DNA of 61,547 nt from an uncultured Actinomycetes bacterium. GTDB taxonomy: Bacteria > Actinomycetota > Coriobacteriia > Coriobacteriales > Atopobiaceae. Shown here piece after piece: positions 1 to 8,060 of this stretch. A program made the position numbers and the translations under genes. The stretch's first letter is position 1. Every line of letters begins with the position of its first letter. Below the pieces are notes generated by a model. That model was not told where the DNA came from, searched no databases, and worked only from the letters and a program-made list of their open reading frames with translations. The stretch lies in contig OMWB01000015.1 of NCBI GenBank assembly GCA_900314645.1, forward strand, positions 1 through 61,547. Direction: 5' to 3'.

Positions 1-164
1 TCCGTTCCGACGGTGCGGAAACCGAACCGCACCTTCCGCGAGAAGCCATCTTTAGCCGTCAGCCGCGCCGTGTAGAGGGCCGGGTGGAACTCGTTCCACC
101 ACGTCGGCTCCTCGGCGAGCGCGACCACGACATGCGCATATAGCGCGGGGCACACCGCCCGTTT
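1..164 (-). pseudogene. 5'-truncated glycoside hydrolase family 2 fragment, continues off the left edge
   Basis: Read on the minus strand, one frame encodes WWNEFHPALYTARLT, then about 15 residues later FGFRTVG. This pairing is typical of the end of the second beta-sandwich domain of family 2 glycosidases (beta-galactosidase/glucuronidase group), just before the catalytic barrel. An in-frame stop lies at 165-167 and no convincing start or ribosome site follows it. The N-terminal domains are therefore missing and the gene looks like a remnant. The rest, if present, lies left of the window. Family assignment rests on about 30 residues, so it is tentative. Confidence 0.45.
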
Positions 165-167
165 TCA

Positions 168-203
168 CGCCGGCCTCGGGCATCCGCCCGGGGCCGGCGT
201 TTT
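168..203 (+). terminator. Intrinsic terminator upstream of aroK
   Basis: A 14-bp stem (168-181 with 186-199, one G-T pair) with a four-base loop is followed by TTTT at 200-203. The T run is on the plus-strand side, so it should end rightward transcription arriving from outside the window and insulate aroK. Confidence 0.7.
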
Positions 204-260
204 GCCCGCACGGCTTTCCCGTGGCAACCTCGTGCATCTCGCCGAGGCGGGGTCCGTCTC

Positions 261-269
261 TGATAGAAT
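261..269 (+). promoter_or_regulatory. Candidate extended -10 promoter of the aroK operon
   Basis: TGATAGAAT fits an extended -10 element (TGn followed by TAGAAT at 264-269). No clear -35 box is visible. It lies about 34 bases before the aroK start and just after the terminator. Confidence 0.45.
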
Positions 270-302
270 CTAGCTCGTAAAACGATTCTGACGGAGATTT
301 TG

Positions 303-848
303 ATGCATAAGACGGACGGGTACGTCGTCCACGAAGGATGTGACCACATCTTCTTCGTGGGCTTTCTCGGCGCGGGAAAGTCGACCTTGGCACGAAACCT
401 CGGTCGTCTGTTCCATCGCCAATATCTGGACACCGACCGCCTGGCCGAGCGCATTGCCTGCAAGTCGGTGAGCCAGGTCTTTCAGGAAGACGGCGAGGAC
501 GCCTTCCGAAGGGCCGAGATAGCCGCGCTGCATCGGCTGGAGAACGAGAAGTCGCTTCTTGTCAGCTGCGGCGGTGGCATCGTGGAAGACGAGGAGAGCT
601 GCAAGCTGATGCACGAGATGGGCGTGGTCGTCTTCCTGGACGGCGACGTGGAGGACTCGCTGCGTCAGATCCAGCATCCCGAGAAGCGCCCCGACCTCGG
701 TTCGCCCGAGGAGGCGCGGGCCTTGTGGGAGCATCGCCGGCCGCTCTACGAGCGTGAGGCCGACTACACCATAGATATCAGGGGAAAAACGTTTGAGCAG
801 GTGGCAGCCGAGGCTGGCCAGCTGCTGTGGGAGAAGGGCCTGCTATGA
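303..848 (+). CDS. aroK: Shikimate kinase
   Basis: Phosphorylates shikimate to shikimate 3-phosphate with ATP, in aromatic amino-acid synthesis in the cytoplasm. The 181-residue protein shows the P-loop GFLGAGKS (residues 20-27), the substrate Asp in LDTD (43-45), FRRAE (68-72) and the CGGG turn (89-92), all family hallmarks at normal length. ATG at 303 is preferred over TTG at 300 because GGAG at 293-296 is correctly spaced for it. Its stop overlaps the next start in an ATGA junction, so the two genes are probably translationally coupled. Confidence 0.93.
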   Translation: MHKTDGYVVHEGCDHIFFVGFLGAGKSTLARNLGRLFHRQYLDTDRLAERIACKSVSQVFQEDGEDAFRRAEIAALHRLENEKSLLVSCGGGIVEDEESCKLMHEMGVVVFLDGDVEDSLRQIQHPEKRPDLGSPEEARALWEHRRPLYEREADYTIDIRGKTFEQVAAEAGQLLWEKGLL

Positions 849-1957
849 GCACGGGAACACAGGGCATCACCAGGCAGTGGGTCTCTATGCCGGGAGGCTC
901 GAGCGACCTGCGCGTAGGCAAAGGCGCCATTGACGTTATGGGCTCCATCCTCAAGGGCTCGGTGGGAAAGCCCCGCCTGTGTGCGCTCGCGTGCGACGCC
1001 TCGACAACTCCCGAGTTGCGCGAGCAGGTGCGCAGGCAGCTGACCGACGCCGGCTTCAGGGTGACGGAGGTCGAGGTCACTACGGGTCCCGCAGCGCGCA
1101 CGCTCGGAGCCGTTGAGGAGCTCGCCACACGCCTCTCCGAGGTCAAGGTGACGGCCGATGACCTCGTCTGCGCCATCGGTGGGGGAGACGCCCTCTCGCT
1201 CTGCTCGTTTGTGTGCGCGTCGTGGTGCGGAGGAACGCCCCTCGTTCACGTGCCCGTTGACCTGCTCTCGGCCGTCGAAGTGGGCACGGTTCCTTGGGGC
1301 ATCGACATCGCGGGCCTGCCGCAGATGCTCACCGCACGCTCTGGCGCGAAGTACGTCATCTGCGACCTCGACCTCATCAAGGCCGACCCCGCCAGCGCGG
1401 AGTCCATCACGGCCCGTGCGCTCATGGCGACGGCTGCCATCTGCGACGCCGAGGCAGCGGTCCAGCGCCTGTGGGACCGCGCCGAGCTCTTGGTTGACGG
1501 TGACGTGGAGAGCCTGCGTGAGCAGCTGGCAGACACGGCCAAGAGTCGCGGCCACCTTATCTCGAGCACCTCGATCGCCACGCGGCAGTCGGCGGCGTTT
1601 GGCCAGACCTTTGCCAACGCGGTCGCCCGGCTCGTGGGACCCGAGGTCCCACGCGGGCTGCTCTTGGCAGAGGCCGTGCGCTTCCAGTCTCGAATCGCTG
1701 CGGCAACGGGCATCCTCAAGGTCGACGACGTGCTCACGTTCGACGAGCTGCTCGATCTGCTTGCCCTTGATCCTGTGAGCTGCGACGTTGACCCGGATGC
1801 CTTGGTGGACGCGCTCAAGGCCGAGCGCTTCCTGCGCTCCAATCGCTTCATCCTCTGCTTGCCGCGCGGCATCGCCCGGGTGCGGCCCGCGTCCGTTGAT
1901 GACGAGGTGCTGAGGGAGCATGCCGAGGCGTGGTGCGCCTCGCGTGCCGCGCTGTAA
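845..1957 (+). CDS. 3-dehydroquinate synthase-like protein, divergent, metal ligands not conserved
   Basis: The 370-residue protein has the length and overall layout of AroB, including a GGGD nucleotide loop (112-115), and sits directly after aroK, as aroB often does. The catalytic landmarks are altered. The usual PTTLLAQVDSSVGGK region reads VPVDLLSAVEVG (136-147). The GLAEVIK region reads ITARALMATA (188-197). The zinc-binding GHTFGHA reads FGQTFANAV (252-260). The HGEAV motif reads RGLLLAEAV (270-278). The Glu/His metal ligands of known DHQ synthases are therefore not evident. It may be a non-catalytic paralogue or an unusual enzyme; the gene is intact and in operon with aroK. Confidence 0.75.
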   Translation: MSTGTQGITRQWVSMPGGSSDLRVGKGAIDVMGSILKGSVGKPRLCALACDASTTPELREQVRRQLTDAGFRVTEVEVTTGPAARTLGAVEELATRLSEVKVTADDLVCAIGGGDALSLCSFVCASWCGGTPLVHVPVDLLSAVEVGTVPWGIDIAGLPQMLTARSGAKYVICDLDLIKADPASAESITARALMATAAICDAEAAVQRLWDRAELLVDGDVESLREQLADTAKSRGHLISSTSIATRQSAAFGQTFANAVARLVGPEVPRGLLLAEAVRFQSRIAAATGILKVDDVLTFDELLDLLALDPVSCDVDPDALVDALKAERFLRSNRFILCLPRGIARVRPASVDDEVLREHAEAWCASRAAL

Positions 1958-1994
1958 CGAGAGGCGCGGCCACCGCTTAAGGATCGTGTGTCAA

Positions 1995-2023
1995 AGGGCC
2001 CGTCTGGCAAGGAGACGGGCCTT
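1995..2023 (+). terminator. Weak hairpin terminator after the aroB-like gene
   Basis: An 11-pair stem (1995-2005 with 2013-2023, one G-T pair) with a seven-base loop follows the aroKB pair. There is no real T tract, so termination may be partial. Confidence 0.4.
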
Positions 2024-2043
2024 AGTGTGAGGAGGTCATACGT

Positions 2044-3177
2044 ATGGAAACTCAGAGTGTGGCTCAGGCCACGGCTGGTCGCATCGCGCGGCTGCGTGCA
2101 CTGATGGGGGAACGCGGCTACGACGCGGTCGTGCTGCGCAACAACCCTGACCTGCGCTGGCTCACTGGGGCGGAGCGCACGTTTGATGACGAGGTCGCGC
2201 ACACGGCCTTCGTGACGGCCGACGGCCTCTGGCTGCACACCGACTCCCGCTACTACAACACGTTCTGTGAGCGTCTGGGAACGGATGGCCCCTGGCAGCT
2301 CGACCAGGAGGTTATTGCTGCACATACCTGGGTTGCCAATCGCATTCTGGCCACGCGCGCCCGCGTCGTGGCCGTCGAGGACACCCTCACCCTCGCGTTC
2401 TTCGACAACCTTGAGGTCGCCTGTGGCCAGGCTTCGGTCGCCCCAGCCTTCCCGCGCCTGCACGCTGACATCCAGAAGCTCCGCATGGTCAAGGACGAGG
2501 AGGAGCTCGTTCTCCTGCGCGAGGCCCAGCGCATCACCGACGAGGCCTTTGAGTACATCTGTGGCTTCATCAAGCCGGGCCTCACCGAGCAACAGATTCG
2601 TGCCGAGCTGGAGAACTACATGCTCTCCCACGGCGCAGACGGCTTGAGCTTTGGCACCATCATCGCCGCTGGCCCCAACGGCGCCAACCCGCACGCGCAG
2701 CCGGGCGAGTACGTGGTCAAGGAGGGCGACCTCATCGTCATGGACTATGGCGCGCTCTACCACGACTATCACGCCGACATGACCCGCACCGTGTGCGTGG
2801 GCGAGCCGAGTGACAAGCAGCGTGAGGTATACGACATCGTGCGGCGCGCCCACGAGGAGTGTGCTGCCATGGTGCGCCCGGACATCATCGGCAAGGACGT
2901 GCACGACCACTCCGTCAAGGTCATCAGTGACGCGGGCTATGGTGCCTACTACGGTCACGGCCTCGGCCACGGCGTGGGTATCGAGATTCACGAGCTGCCG
3001 GGCTTTGGTCGCAGCTGGGACAAGCCAGTGCCTGCAGGCTCGGTGGTGACGGTTGAGCCGGGCATCTACCTCCCGGGCGAGTTTGGCATCCGCCTCGAGG
3101 ACTGCGGAGTCGTGACGGAGGAGGGCTACGTACCGTTCACGGCCTCCAGCCACGACTTGCGCGTCATCCCCGTTTAA
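2044..3177 (+). CDS. Xaa-Pro aminopeptidase (M24 family)
   Basis: A cytoplasmic metallopeptidase that removes an N-terminal residue preceding proline, or cleaves Xaa-Pro dipeptides. The 377-residue protein has the creatinase-like N-terminal domain and the pita-bread catalytic domain. All five metal ligands are visible: Asp234 (MDYG), Asp245 (HADMTRT), His305 (GHGLGHGVG), Glu338 (VEPGIY) and Glu352 (RLEDCG). AGGAGG lies about eight bases before ATG. The gene precedes efp, a common neighbour pairing: EF-P helps ribosomes through proline runs and this enzyme recycles proline peptides. Aminopeptidase P and prolidase cannot be told apart here. Confidence 0.9.
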   Translation: METQSVAQATAGRIARLRALMGERGYDAVVLRNNPDLRWLTGAERTFDDEVAHTAFVTADGLWLHTDSRYYNTFCERLGTDGPWQLDQEVIAAHTWVANRILATRARVVAVEDTLTLAFFDNLEVACGQASVAPAFPRLHADIQKLRMVKDEEELVLLREAQRITDEAFEYICGFIKPGLTEQQIRAELENYMLSHGADGLSFGTIIAAGPNGANPHAQPGEYVVKEGDLIVMDYGALYHDYHADMTRTVCVGEPSDKQREVYDIVRRAHEECAAMVRPDIIGKDVHDHSVKVISDAGYGAYYGHGLGHGVGIEIHELPGFGRSWDKPVPAGSVVTVEPGIYLPGEFGIRLEDCGVVTEEGYVPFTASSHDLRVIPV

Positions 3178-3191
3178 CCCCAGCGCCAAGG

Positions 3192-3228
3192 GTGGTGCGT
3201 CTAGGGGGCTACCCCCGGGACGCACCAC
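3192..3228. terminator. GC-rich hairpin between the peptidase and efp
   Basis: A 10-bp perfect stem (3192-3201 with 3219-3228) is capped by a second GGGGG/CCCCC stem. There is no T tract. It probably marks the end of the peptidase transcript. Confidence 0.45.
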
Positions 3229-3281
3229 GCAAGGGAGCGGTTTGTTGCGCTGAAATCTCCATGTAGGACGCTGACCTGCGC

Positions 3282-3287
3282 TATACT
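3282..3287 (+). promoter_or_regulatory. Candidate -10 box (TATACT) for efp
   Basis: TATACT within GCTATACT lies 63 bases before the efp start. No recognisable -35. The same GCTATACT octamer occurs before three other genes in the window. Confidence 0.5.
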
Positions 3288-3349
3288 AGGCATTTGTATG
3301 TAGAAGAGCCCGGAATGCAATGCCGGGTCTGGATTGAAAGGCTTACAGC

Positions 3350-3913
3350 ATGGCAACACTTGGCATCACTGATCTGAAGAAGGGCCTCGGCGTCAACATC
3401 AAGGGCAAGGACTGCGTCATCCTGGAGGCCCAGCACGTCAAGCCGGGAAAGGGCAACACCTACGTCCGCACCAAGTACCGCGACATCCGCACCGGTCGCG
3501 TGAACGAGGAGAACTTCCAGCAGTCCGCTAAGTTCGAGAGCATCAACATGCAGACCCGCGAGATGCAGTTCCTCTACAACGACGGTGACATCTACTACTT
3601 CATGGACATGGAGACCTACGAGCAGATCGAGGTCAACATCGACCTCATCGGCGACAACGCCAAGTGGTTCAAGGAGAACGACGTCTGCCAGCTGCAGTAT
3701 GCCAACGGCGTTCTGTACAACGTCCAGCCTCCCATGTTCGTTGAGGCCGAGATCATCGAGACCGACCCTGGCTTCAAGGGCGACACCGTCCAGGGTGGCA
3801 CCAAGCCGGCCACCATCGAGACTGGCGCTCTGGTGCAGGTCCCCATGTACCTCAACGTGGGCGAGCGTATCAAGATCGACACGCGCGACGGCAAGTTCGT
3901 CAGCCGCGTTTAG
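3350..3913 (+). CDS. efp: Translation elongation factor P
   Basis: Binds ribosomes stalled on consecutive prolines and promotes peptide bond formation. The 187-residue length and three-domain sequence are standard. The tip loop reads HVKPGKGNTYVRT, with Lys34 at the position modified in E. coli. The Pro before it resembles the KPGKG type. No modification enzyme is seen in the window. It begins a rightward run with asp23, nusB, xseB and tlyA. Confidence 0.95.
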   Translation: MATLGITDLKKGLGVNIKGKDCVILEAQHVKPGKGNTYVRTKYRDIRTGRVNEENFQQSAKFESINMQTREMQFLYNDGDIYYFMDMETYEQIEVNIDLIGDNAKWFKENDVCQLQYANGVLYNVQPPMFVEAEIIETDPGFKGDTVQGGTKPATIETGALVQVPMYLNVGERIKIDTRDGKFVSRV

Positions 3914-3971
3914 TCACCTGAGGCCGTGGCGCGCCGGATGCGCGCCACGCTTTCTTTCGAGAGGAGCCATC

Positions 3972-4334
3972 ATGGAGGACACCGAGCTCTACATCTCCGG
4001 CATTGGCATTGCAAAGAGCGTCGTCTCCACCGTCGTGAGGCTGTCTGCCGAGCGCGTGGAGGGTGTTGCCCGCGTAGGCGGCAACGACATCGCCTCTAAC
4101 CTGGTGTCCGTCTTCACGAGCCGTCAGGTCTCGTCGGAGCGCGCCGTCGAGTCGTGGGTTGAGGATGACAAGCTACACGTGGTTATCCACCTCGCCGTCT
4201 TCTATGGGTATCCCTTCACCAAGCTCGCGGAAGCCGTCCGTCAGGCCGTTGCCAAGGGCGTCAGCGAACAGATTGGTGTTCAGGTGAGCGTCGTTGACGT
4301 CTGCATTGACAGTCTGGTGTTTCCCAAGGAGTAG
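3972..4334 (+). CDS. Asp23/Gls24 family envelope stress protein
   Basis: A 120-residue protein of the Asp23 family, small cytoplasmic or membrane-associated proteins linked to cell-envelope homeostasis. The sequence starts with the typical ISGIGIAKSVVSTVV segment and ends with the conserved QIGVQVSVVDVCIDSLVF strand region. GAGGAG precedes ATG at 3972. It lies three bases before nusB, an arrangement seen in many Gram-positive genomes (asp23, nusB, xse). The exact biochemical role is unknown. Confidence 0.85.
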   Translation: MEDTELYISGIGIAKSVVSTVVRLSAERVEGVARVGGNDIASNLVSVFTSRQVSSERAVESWVEDDKLHVVIHLAVFYGYPFTKLAEAVRQAVAKGVSEQIGVQVSVVDVCIDSLVFPKE

Positions 4335-4337
4335 TTC

Positions 4338-4967
4338 GTGGCACGACAGCACACCCGTTTTGGCGCGCGTACCAACGCGCGCAGCCAAGCCTTGCAGCTT
4401 CTCTTCCAGGCGGAGGCCACTGGTCGCATGGTGGTCGATGTTTTGGCAGGGGAGTATGCGCTTTCTGATGGCCCCCTCGACAGTTACGCAGAGCAGCTGG
4501 CGGTAGGGGCAGACTCCATGCTGCACGAGCTTGACGCCGTGCTGGAGATGACCTCATCCAACTGGAGCGTGCGCCGCATGCCAGCCGTGGACCGTAACCT
4601 GCTGCGCCTTGCCGTGTACGAGATGCTCGAGGTTGAGGACGTTGACACCGCGGTGGTCATCGACGAGTGCGTAGAGCTGGCCAAGGCCTATGGCACGGAT
4701 GAGTCGTCTGCGTTTGTGAACGGCGTGCTCGGCCGTCTTGCCGCGCGCCTTGCCGCGGGCGAGGACGTGGTTGCGCTTGCCGTGGCCGCTGCTGAGGAGG
4801 CCGAGGCCGCCAAGGCTCAGGCCGCCGAGGCTGACGAGCAGCCCTCCGACGAGGAAGATGAGTACGAGGACGACCTTGAGGAAGGCTACGAAGAGGACCT
4901 CGAGGACGCTTACTACGACGACTTCGACGATTACGACGGCTACGACGAGGATTATCCCGAGGAGTAG
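4338..4967 (+). CDS. nusB: Transcription antitermination factor NusB with a long acidic tail
   Basis: NusB joins the rRNA antitermination complex (with NusE/S10, NusA, NusG). Residues 1-140 match the all-helical family: RTNARSQALQLLFQAE near the start and AVDRNLLRLAVYEML then VIDECVELAKAYG later. GTG start, with AAGGAG overlapping the asp23 stop. Residues 142-209 are an extra tail: Ala/Glu-rich, then 25 of the last 39 residues are Asp or Glu, with seven tyrosines. Ordinary NusB proteins end near residue 140-150, so the tail is a notable addition. Confidence 0.9.
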   Translation: MARQHTRFGARTNARSQALQLLFQAEATGRMVVDVLAGEYALSDGPLDSYAEQLAVGADSMLHELDAVLEMTSSNWSVRRMPAVDRNLLRLAVYEMLEVEDVDTAVVIDECVELAKAYGTDESSAFVNGVLGRLAARLAAGEDVVALAVAAAEEAEAAKAQAAEADEQPSDEEDEYEDDLEEGYEEDLEDAYYDDFDDYDGYDEDYPEE

Positions 4968-4970
4968 TCG

Positions 4971-5243
4971 ATGCGCAAGCCTGACACCTCTCCCTACAAG
5001 ACGTTTGACCAGATTACCACGCGCCTGGACGAGATCATCGTCCAGGTGCGTGACAAGGATACGTCGCTCGAGCGCTCGCTCGACCTGTTTGACGAGGCCA
5101 TCGCGCTTGGGTCCAAGGCGGTTGACCTCGTGGACACCACCGAGTTCTCTCCCGAGGAGGAGGCCCTGCTGAACGCTGCGGCTGCCACGGGCGCAGAGAT
5201 CTCGGATGCCGCGCCGGCTCAAGACGCTCCGCAAGAGGCATAG
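4971..5243 (+). CDS. xseB: Exodeoxyribonuclease VII small subunit
   Basis: Small subunit of the nuclease that degrades single-stranded DNA. The 90-residue protein contains the family helix pair (TFDQITTRLDEIIVQV and LERSLDLFDEAIALG) and a short Ala-rich acidic tail. It begins three bases after nusB. The large subunit gene xseA, commonly adjacent, is not in this window. Confidence 0.85.
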   Translation: MRKPDTSPYKTFDQITTRLDEIIVQVRDKDTSLERSLDLFDEAIALGSKAVDLVDTTEFSPEEEALLNAAAATGAEISDAAPAQDAPQEA

Positions 5244-5246
5244 CCG

Positions 5247-5975
5247 GTGGCGCGTCGTCACCGCCTTGACCAGGAGCTCGTTGACCAAGGCTTCTTTCCC
5301 TCAACTTCAGATGCCATGCGCGCCGTGATGGCGGGCGAGGTCTCGACGACAGACCGTCGTTTGACCGCGCCGGGCGAGCAGGTTGCGCCGGGTATCCAGC
5401 TGCACGTGCGAGGGCGCATTCCCTACGTGAGCCGCGGAGGCCTCAAGCTTGAGGGTGGACTCGATCACTTTGGGGTTGACCCGACGGGCTACGCGTGCCT
5501 TGACGTGGGATGCTCCACCGGCGGCTTTACCGATTGCCTGCTGAGGCACGGCGCCGCGCGCGTGGTTGCCGTGGACGTGGGCTACGCGCAGTTTGACTGG
5601 TCCCTGCGACAGGACGAGCGCGTCACGTTGTATGAGCGTACCAACGTCGTCGACTTGCCTGCGCTGACCGACCAGCGTTTTGACCTTGCCGTCTGCGATG
5701 TTTCGTTCACCTCGGTGGTGACGATTCTGCCAGCGGTGGTGAGCTTGCTCGCGCCGCGCGGCATGTTCCTCACCCTGGTTAAGCCTCAGTTCGAGGCTCC
5801 CCGCGAAGATGTGGGGGAAGGCGGCATCGTGCGTGACCCTGAGGTGCGCCAGGCTGCGCTCGAGAAGGTGCGGAGCGCCTTTGAGGAGGCGGGTCTGCAC
5901 GTCGTGGGGAGCTGCGAGAGCCCAATCACCGGCCACAAGGGAAACGTCGAGTTTCTCCTGCTTGGCCGCCTGTAG
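5247..5975 (+). CDS. tlyA: TlyA-family rRNA 2'-O-methyltransferase
   Basis: Methylates ribose in 16S/23S rRNA using S-adenosylmethionine; TlyA homologues determine capreomycin sensitivity in mycobacteria. The 242-residue protein has an N-terminal S4 RNA-binding domain (about 1-60), then an FtsJ-like domain with DVGCSTGGFTDCLL, VKPQFE and the C-terminal GHKGNVEFLL signature. GTG start three bases after xseB. The gene ends seven bases before a long palindromic repeat. Confidence 0.92.
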   Translation: MARRHRLDQELVDQGFFPSTSDAMRAVMAGEVSTTDRRLTAPGEQVAPGIQLHVRGRIPYVSRGGLKLEGGLDHFGVDPTGYACLDVGCSTGGFTDCLLRHGAARVVAVDVGYAQFDWSLRQDERVTLYERTNVVDLPALTDQRFDLAVCDVSFTSVVTILPAVVSLLAPRGMFLTLVKPQFEAPREDVGEGGIVRDPEVRQAALEKVRSAFEEAGLHVVGSCESPITGHKGNVEFLLLGRL

Positions 5976-5981
5976 CAATCT

Positions 5982-6076
5982 GCGAATGTTGACCTGGGGA
6001 GGCCCCCTCACGTCAACATCAGCTGCACATCCAAGCTGATGTTGACGTGAGGGGGCCTCCCCAGGCCGGCACTCGC
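5982..6076. repeat. TGTTGAC-family repeat, inverted pair of 42-bp units
   Basis: Two 42-bp units (5982-6023 and 6035-6076) face each other. Each has a 12-base end, an 18-base core and a 12-base end. The stem 5993-6024 with 6034-6065 is a perfect 32 bp. The outermost right end (6065-6076) differs from GTCAACATTCGC at four positions, all transitions. It lies between convergent genes (tlyA and the protease), so it may act as a two-way terminator. Confidence 0.85.
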
Positions 6077-6087
6077 TTTTGCGCCAC

Positions 6088-6993
6088 CTACTCCATGAAG
6101 GCACCGCGGTTCACCTGCTGTTCGCTCCAGAGGGCACGCAGCGCCTGGATGGTGGGCCACAGGGACACCGCAATCATGAGGCCGTAGGCGATCATGACTT
6201 GGGTGGATTGATCGGTGCTGACGTAGCTACTCGCAGTCGTGGTGCCCTGCAGGCCCATGGAGACGCTCAGCATGATGAAGTCGTTGAGTGCGTGGAAGAT
6301 GACGGCGCTTCCCAGCTCACGCGAATGCATGCAGGTCTCGCAGAGGACGATGCCAAACATGGCCGACTGGACAACCTTGAGGATCGCCTGCACCGATGCC
6401 GCACCGCTCGTGATGCCTTCCTGAGAGACGTGGGCCGTGCCAAACATGATCGACGAGATAAAGACCGCGGCAAGCACTCCCCAGCGCCACCCGCCGAGGC
6501 CGGCGAGGAGGCCGTTTAGCTCGATGCCGCGGAACAAGCCTTCTTCGAGCATGCCGATGCCGATGCAGAGGAGCGCGACAAGCCCAAGGTTGGGCAGGAA
6601 GTCAGCGGGGAAGCCGTTGCCCGTCGCGGCCTTGAAGTAAGAGATCCCTGCCGGAACGATGCCAATGAGCAGGAGCATCCATGCGCGTTTGAACGTGTAG
6701 ACGAGGCCACTTCCCGTGATCCTCAGCCACGAACGTCCGCCCAGCAGGATCAAGACGACGATCAAGACAAGGCTTGCGGCGAAGCGGGCTACCGCTGCGC
6801 CCAAAATGGGGTTGTCGGAAAATGGCAGCGGCCCGACGAGGAGCAGCCCCGCCGTCGCAAGGACGGCGATGAACCACGCCACTACCGATATGGCCAGCTT
6901 CTTCCATCCACGTTTGCCAATATCGGTTCGTGTGTCCTCATGCCCGCTGTTGACCCGCTGACCCGGCTTAGCCATGTGCTTCGCAGCCGCCAT
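6088..6993 (-). CDS. CPBP-family intramembrane protease (CAAX-like)
   Basis: A predicted multi-pass membrane protease. The 301-residue protein has about seven or eight hydrophobic segments and the family motifs EEGLFRG (Glu150, Glu151, Arg155), FGTAHV (His188) and FHALND (His234, Asn237). GGAGG lies just before the ATG at 6993. Bacterial members are linked to bacteriocin processing, immunity or protein secretion; no such partner is adjacent, so its substrate is unknown. It is transcribed away from nadK. Confidence 0.88.
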   Translation of the reverse strand: MAAAKHMAKPGQRVNSGHEDTRTDIGKRGWKKLAISVVAWFIAVLATAGLLLVGPLPFSDNPILGAAVARFAASLVLIVVLILLGGRSWLRITGSGLVYTFKRAWMLLLIGIVPAGISYFKAATGNGFPADFLPNLGLVALLCIGIGMLEEGLFRGIELNGLLAGLGGWRWGVLAAVFISSIMFGTAHVSQEGITSGAASVQAILKVVQSAMFGIVLCETCMHSRELGSAVIFHALNDFIMLSVSMGLQGTTTASSYVSTDQSTQVMIAYGLMIAVSLWPTIQALRALWSEQQVNRGAFME

Positions 6994-7111
6994 AGCTCCT
7001 CCTTCTCACTTGTATGTAACCATTCTACATAGTTGACTGTGAAGTGGGATAAACGAGTGATGCCCCCTCTTGCCCCGGACATTCCGCGCCGACCTCGTGA
7101 CTTTGGGAGCA

Positions 7112-7120
7112 TGGTACACT
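7112..7120 (+). promoter_or_regulatory. Candidate extended -10 promoter of nadK
   Basis: TGGTACACT matches TGn plus a TACACT -10 hexamer (7115-7120), 37 bases before the nadK ATG. No clear -35. Confidence 0.4.
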
Positions 7121-7157
7121 TGTACGTGCCATTTCCGATCATTGCTGGGGTGATCTC

Positions 7158-8015
7158 ATGAAGGTGCTGCTCGTTCCCAACTATTCCAAGGAATCCGCTG
7201 TCGATGGCGCCACGCAGTTGACGCACTGGCTCGAAAACGAGGGCGTCGAAGTCCTGTGGGCCCACGACAAGAAGCTCTACCCTGACCGCACGGTGAGCAC
7301 CGACGGCGTCAACCTCGTGGTCTCTCTGGGTGGCGACGGCACCCTCCTGCGTGCCGCTCGCATCGTTGAGTACTCCGAGATCCCCATGCTCGGCATCTCA
7401 TACGGTCATCTGGGCTTCTTGACCTGCGGAAGCCCCGAGAACCTCATCGAGACCGTGAGCGACGCGCTCTCGGGTGACCTGCACGTCTCGCATCGCGCGA
7501 CGCTCGACGTGGAGGTTGAGTTCGAGCATCCCGACGGAAGCATCTCCACCGAGCGACAGTTTGCCCTGAACGACCTTTCGCTGGGCCATGGCGTCCGCGG
7601 CGACATGATCGTGTTCGACGTTTCGGTGTCAGGCCACCATGTCGACCGCCTGCGCGGCGACGGCTTCGTGGTCTCGACGGCAACGGGCTCGACCGGATAC
7701 GCCTTGGCGGCGGGCGGCCCCATCGTGACGCCCGAGTTTGGGGGCATGGTCTGCGTGCCGGTGGCGTGCCACACCATCATGGCGCGCGCGTTCCTCACCT
7801 CGCCGTCCGACGTCGTGGAGGTGCGCATCTCTCGCGAGCGCAAGGCTGACCGGCTCTTCTTTGCCGATGGCCAGCCCATGGGGGAGGGCCTGCGTGGCGT
7901 GCGTGCGAAGGTGCGCAGAGGTCCCGGCGACATCCTGCTCATGGACCGCAGCGTGCGGAGCTTCTACGAGTCGGTCTCGCGCGTGTTCTACGGTAGGTCC
8001 AAGCGCGACGTGTGA
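7158..8015 (+). CDS. nadK: NAD kinase
   Basis: Phosphorylates NAD to NADP. The 285-residue protein shows SLGGDGTLL (GGDGT at 58-62), the GHLGFLT turn and the GDGFVVSTATGSTGYALAAG signature that binds NAD. Length and motifs are normal. recN follows in the same direction after 45 bases, a frequent bacterial pairing. Confidence 0.95.
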   Translation: MKVLLVPNYSKESAVDGATQLTHWLENEGVEVLWAHDKKLYPDRTVSTDGVNLVVSLGGDGTLLRAARIVEYSEIPMLGISYGHLGFLTCGSPENLIETVSDALSGDLHVSHRATLDVEVEFEHPDGSISTERQFALNDLSLGHGVRGDMIVFDVSVSGHHVDRLRGDGFVVSTATGSTGYALAAGGPIVTPEFGGMVCVPVACHTIMARAFLTSPSDVVEVRISRERKADRLFFADGQPMGEGLRGVRAKVRRGPGDILLMDRSVRSFYESVSRVFYGRSKRDV

Positions 8016-8060
8016 TGGCGCTTCGAGTCGAGCTGCGAGGACGAGAGGTCTGACCAGGCA

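Noticed and set aside
1246..3228. A 660-residue minus-strand frame opposite the aroB-like and peptidase genes
   Set aside because: Antisense shadow of two well-supported genes.
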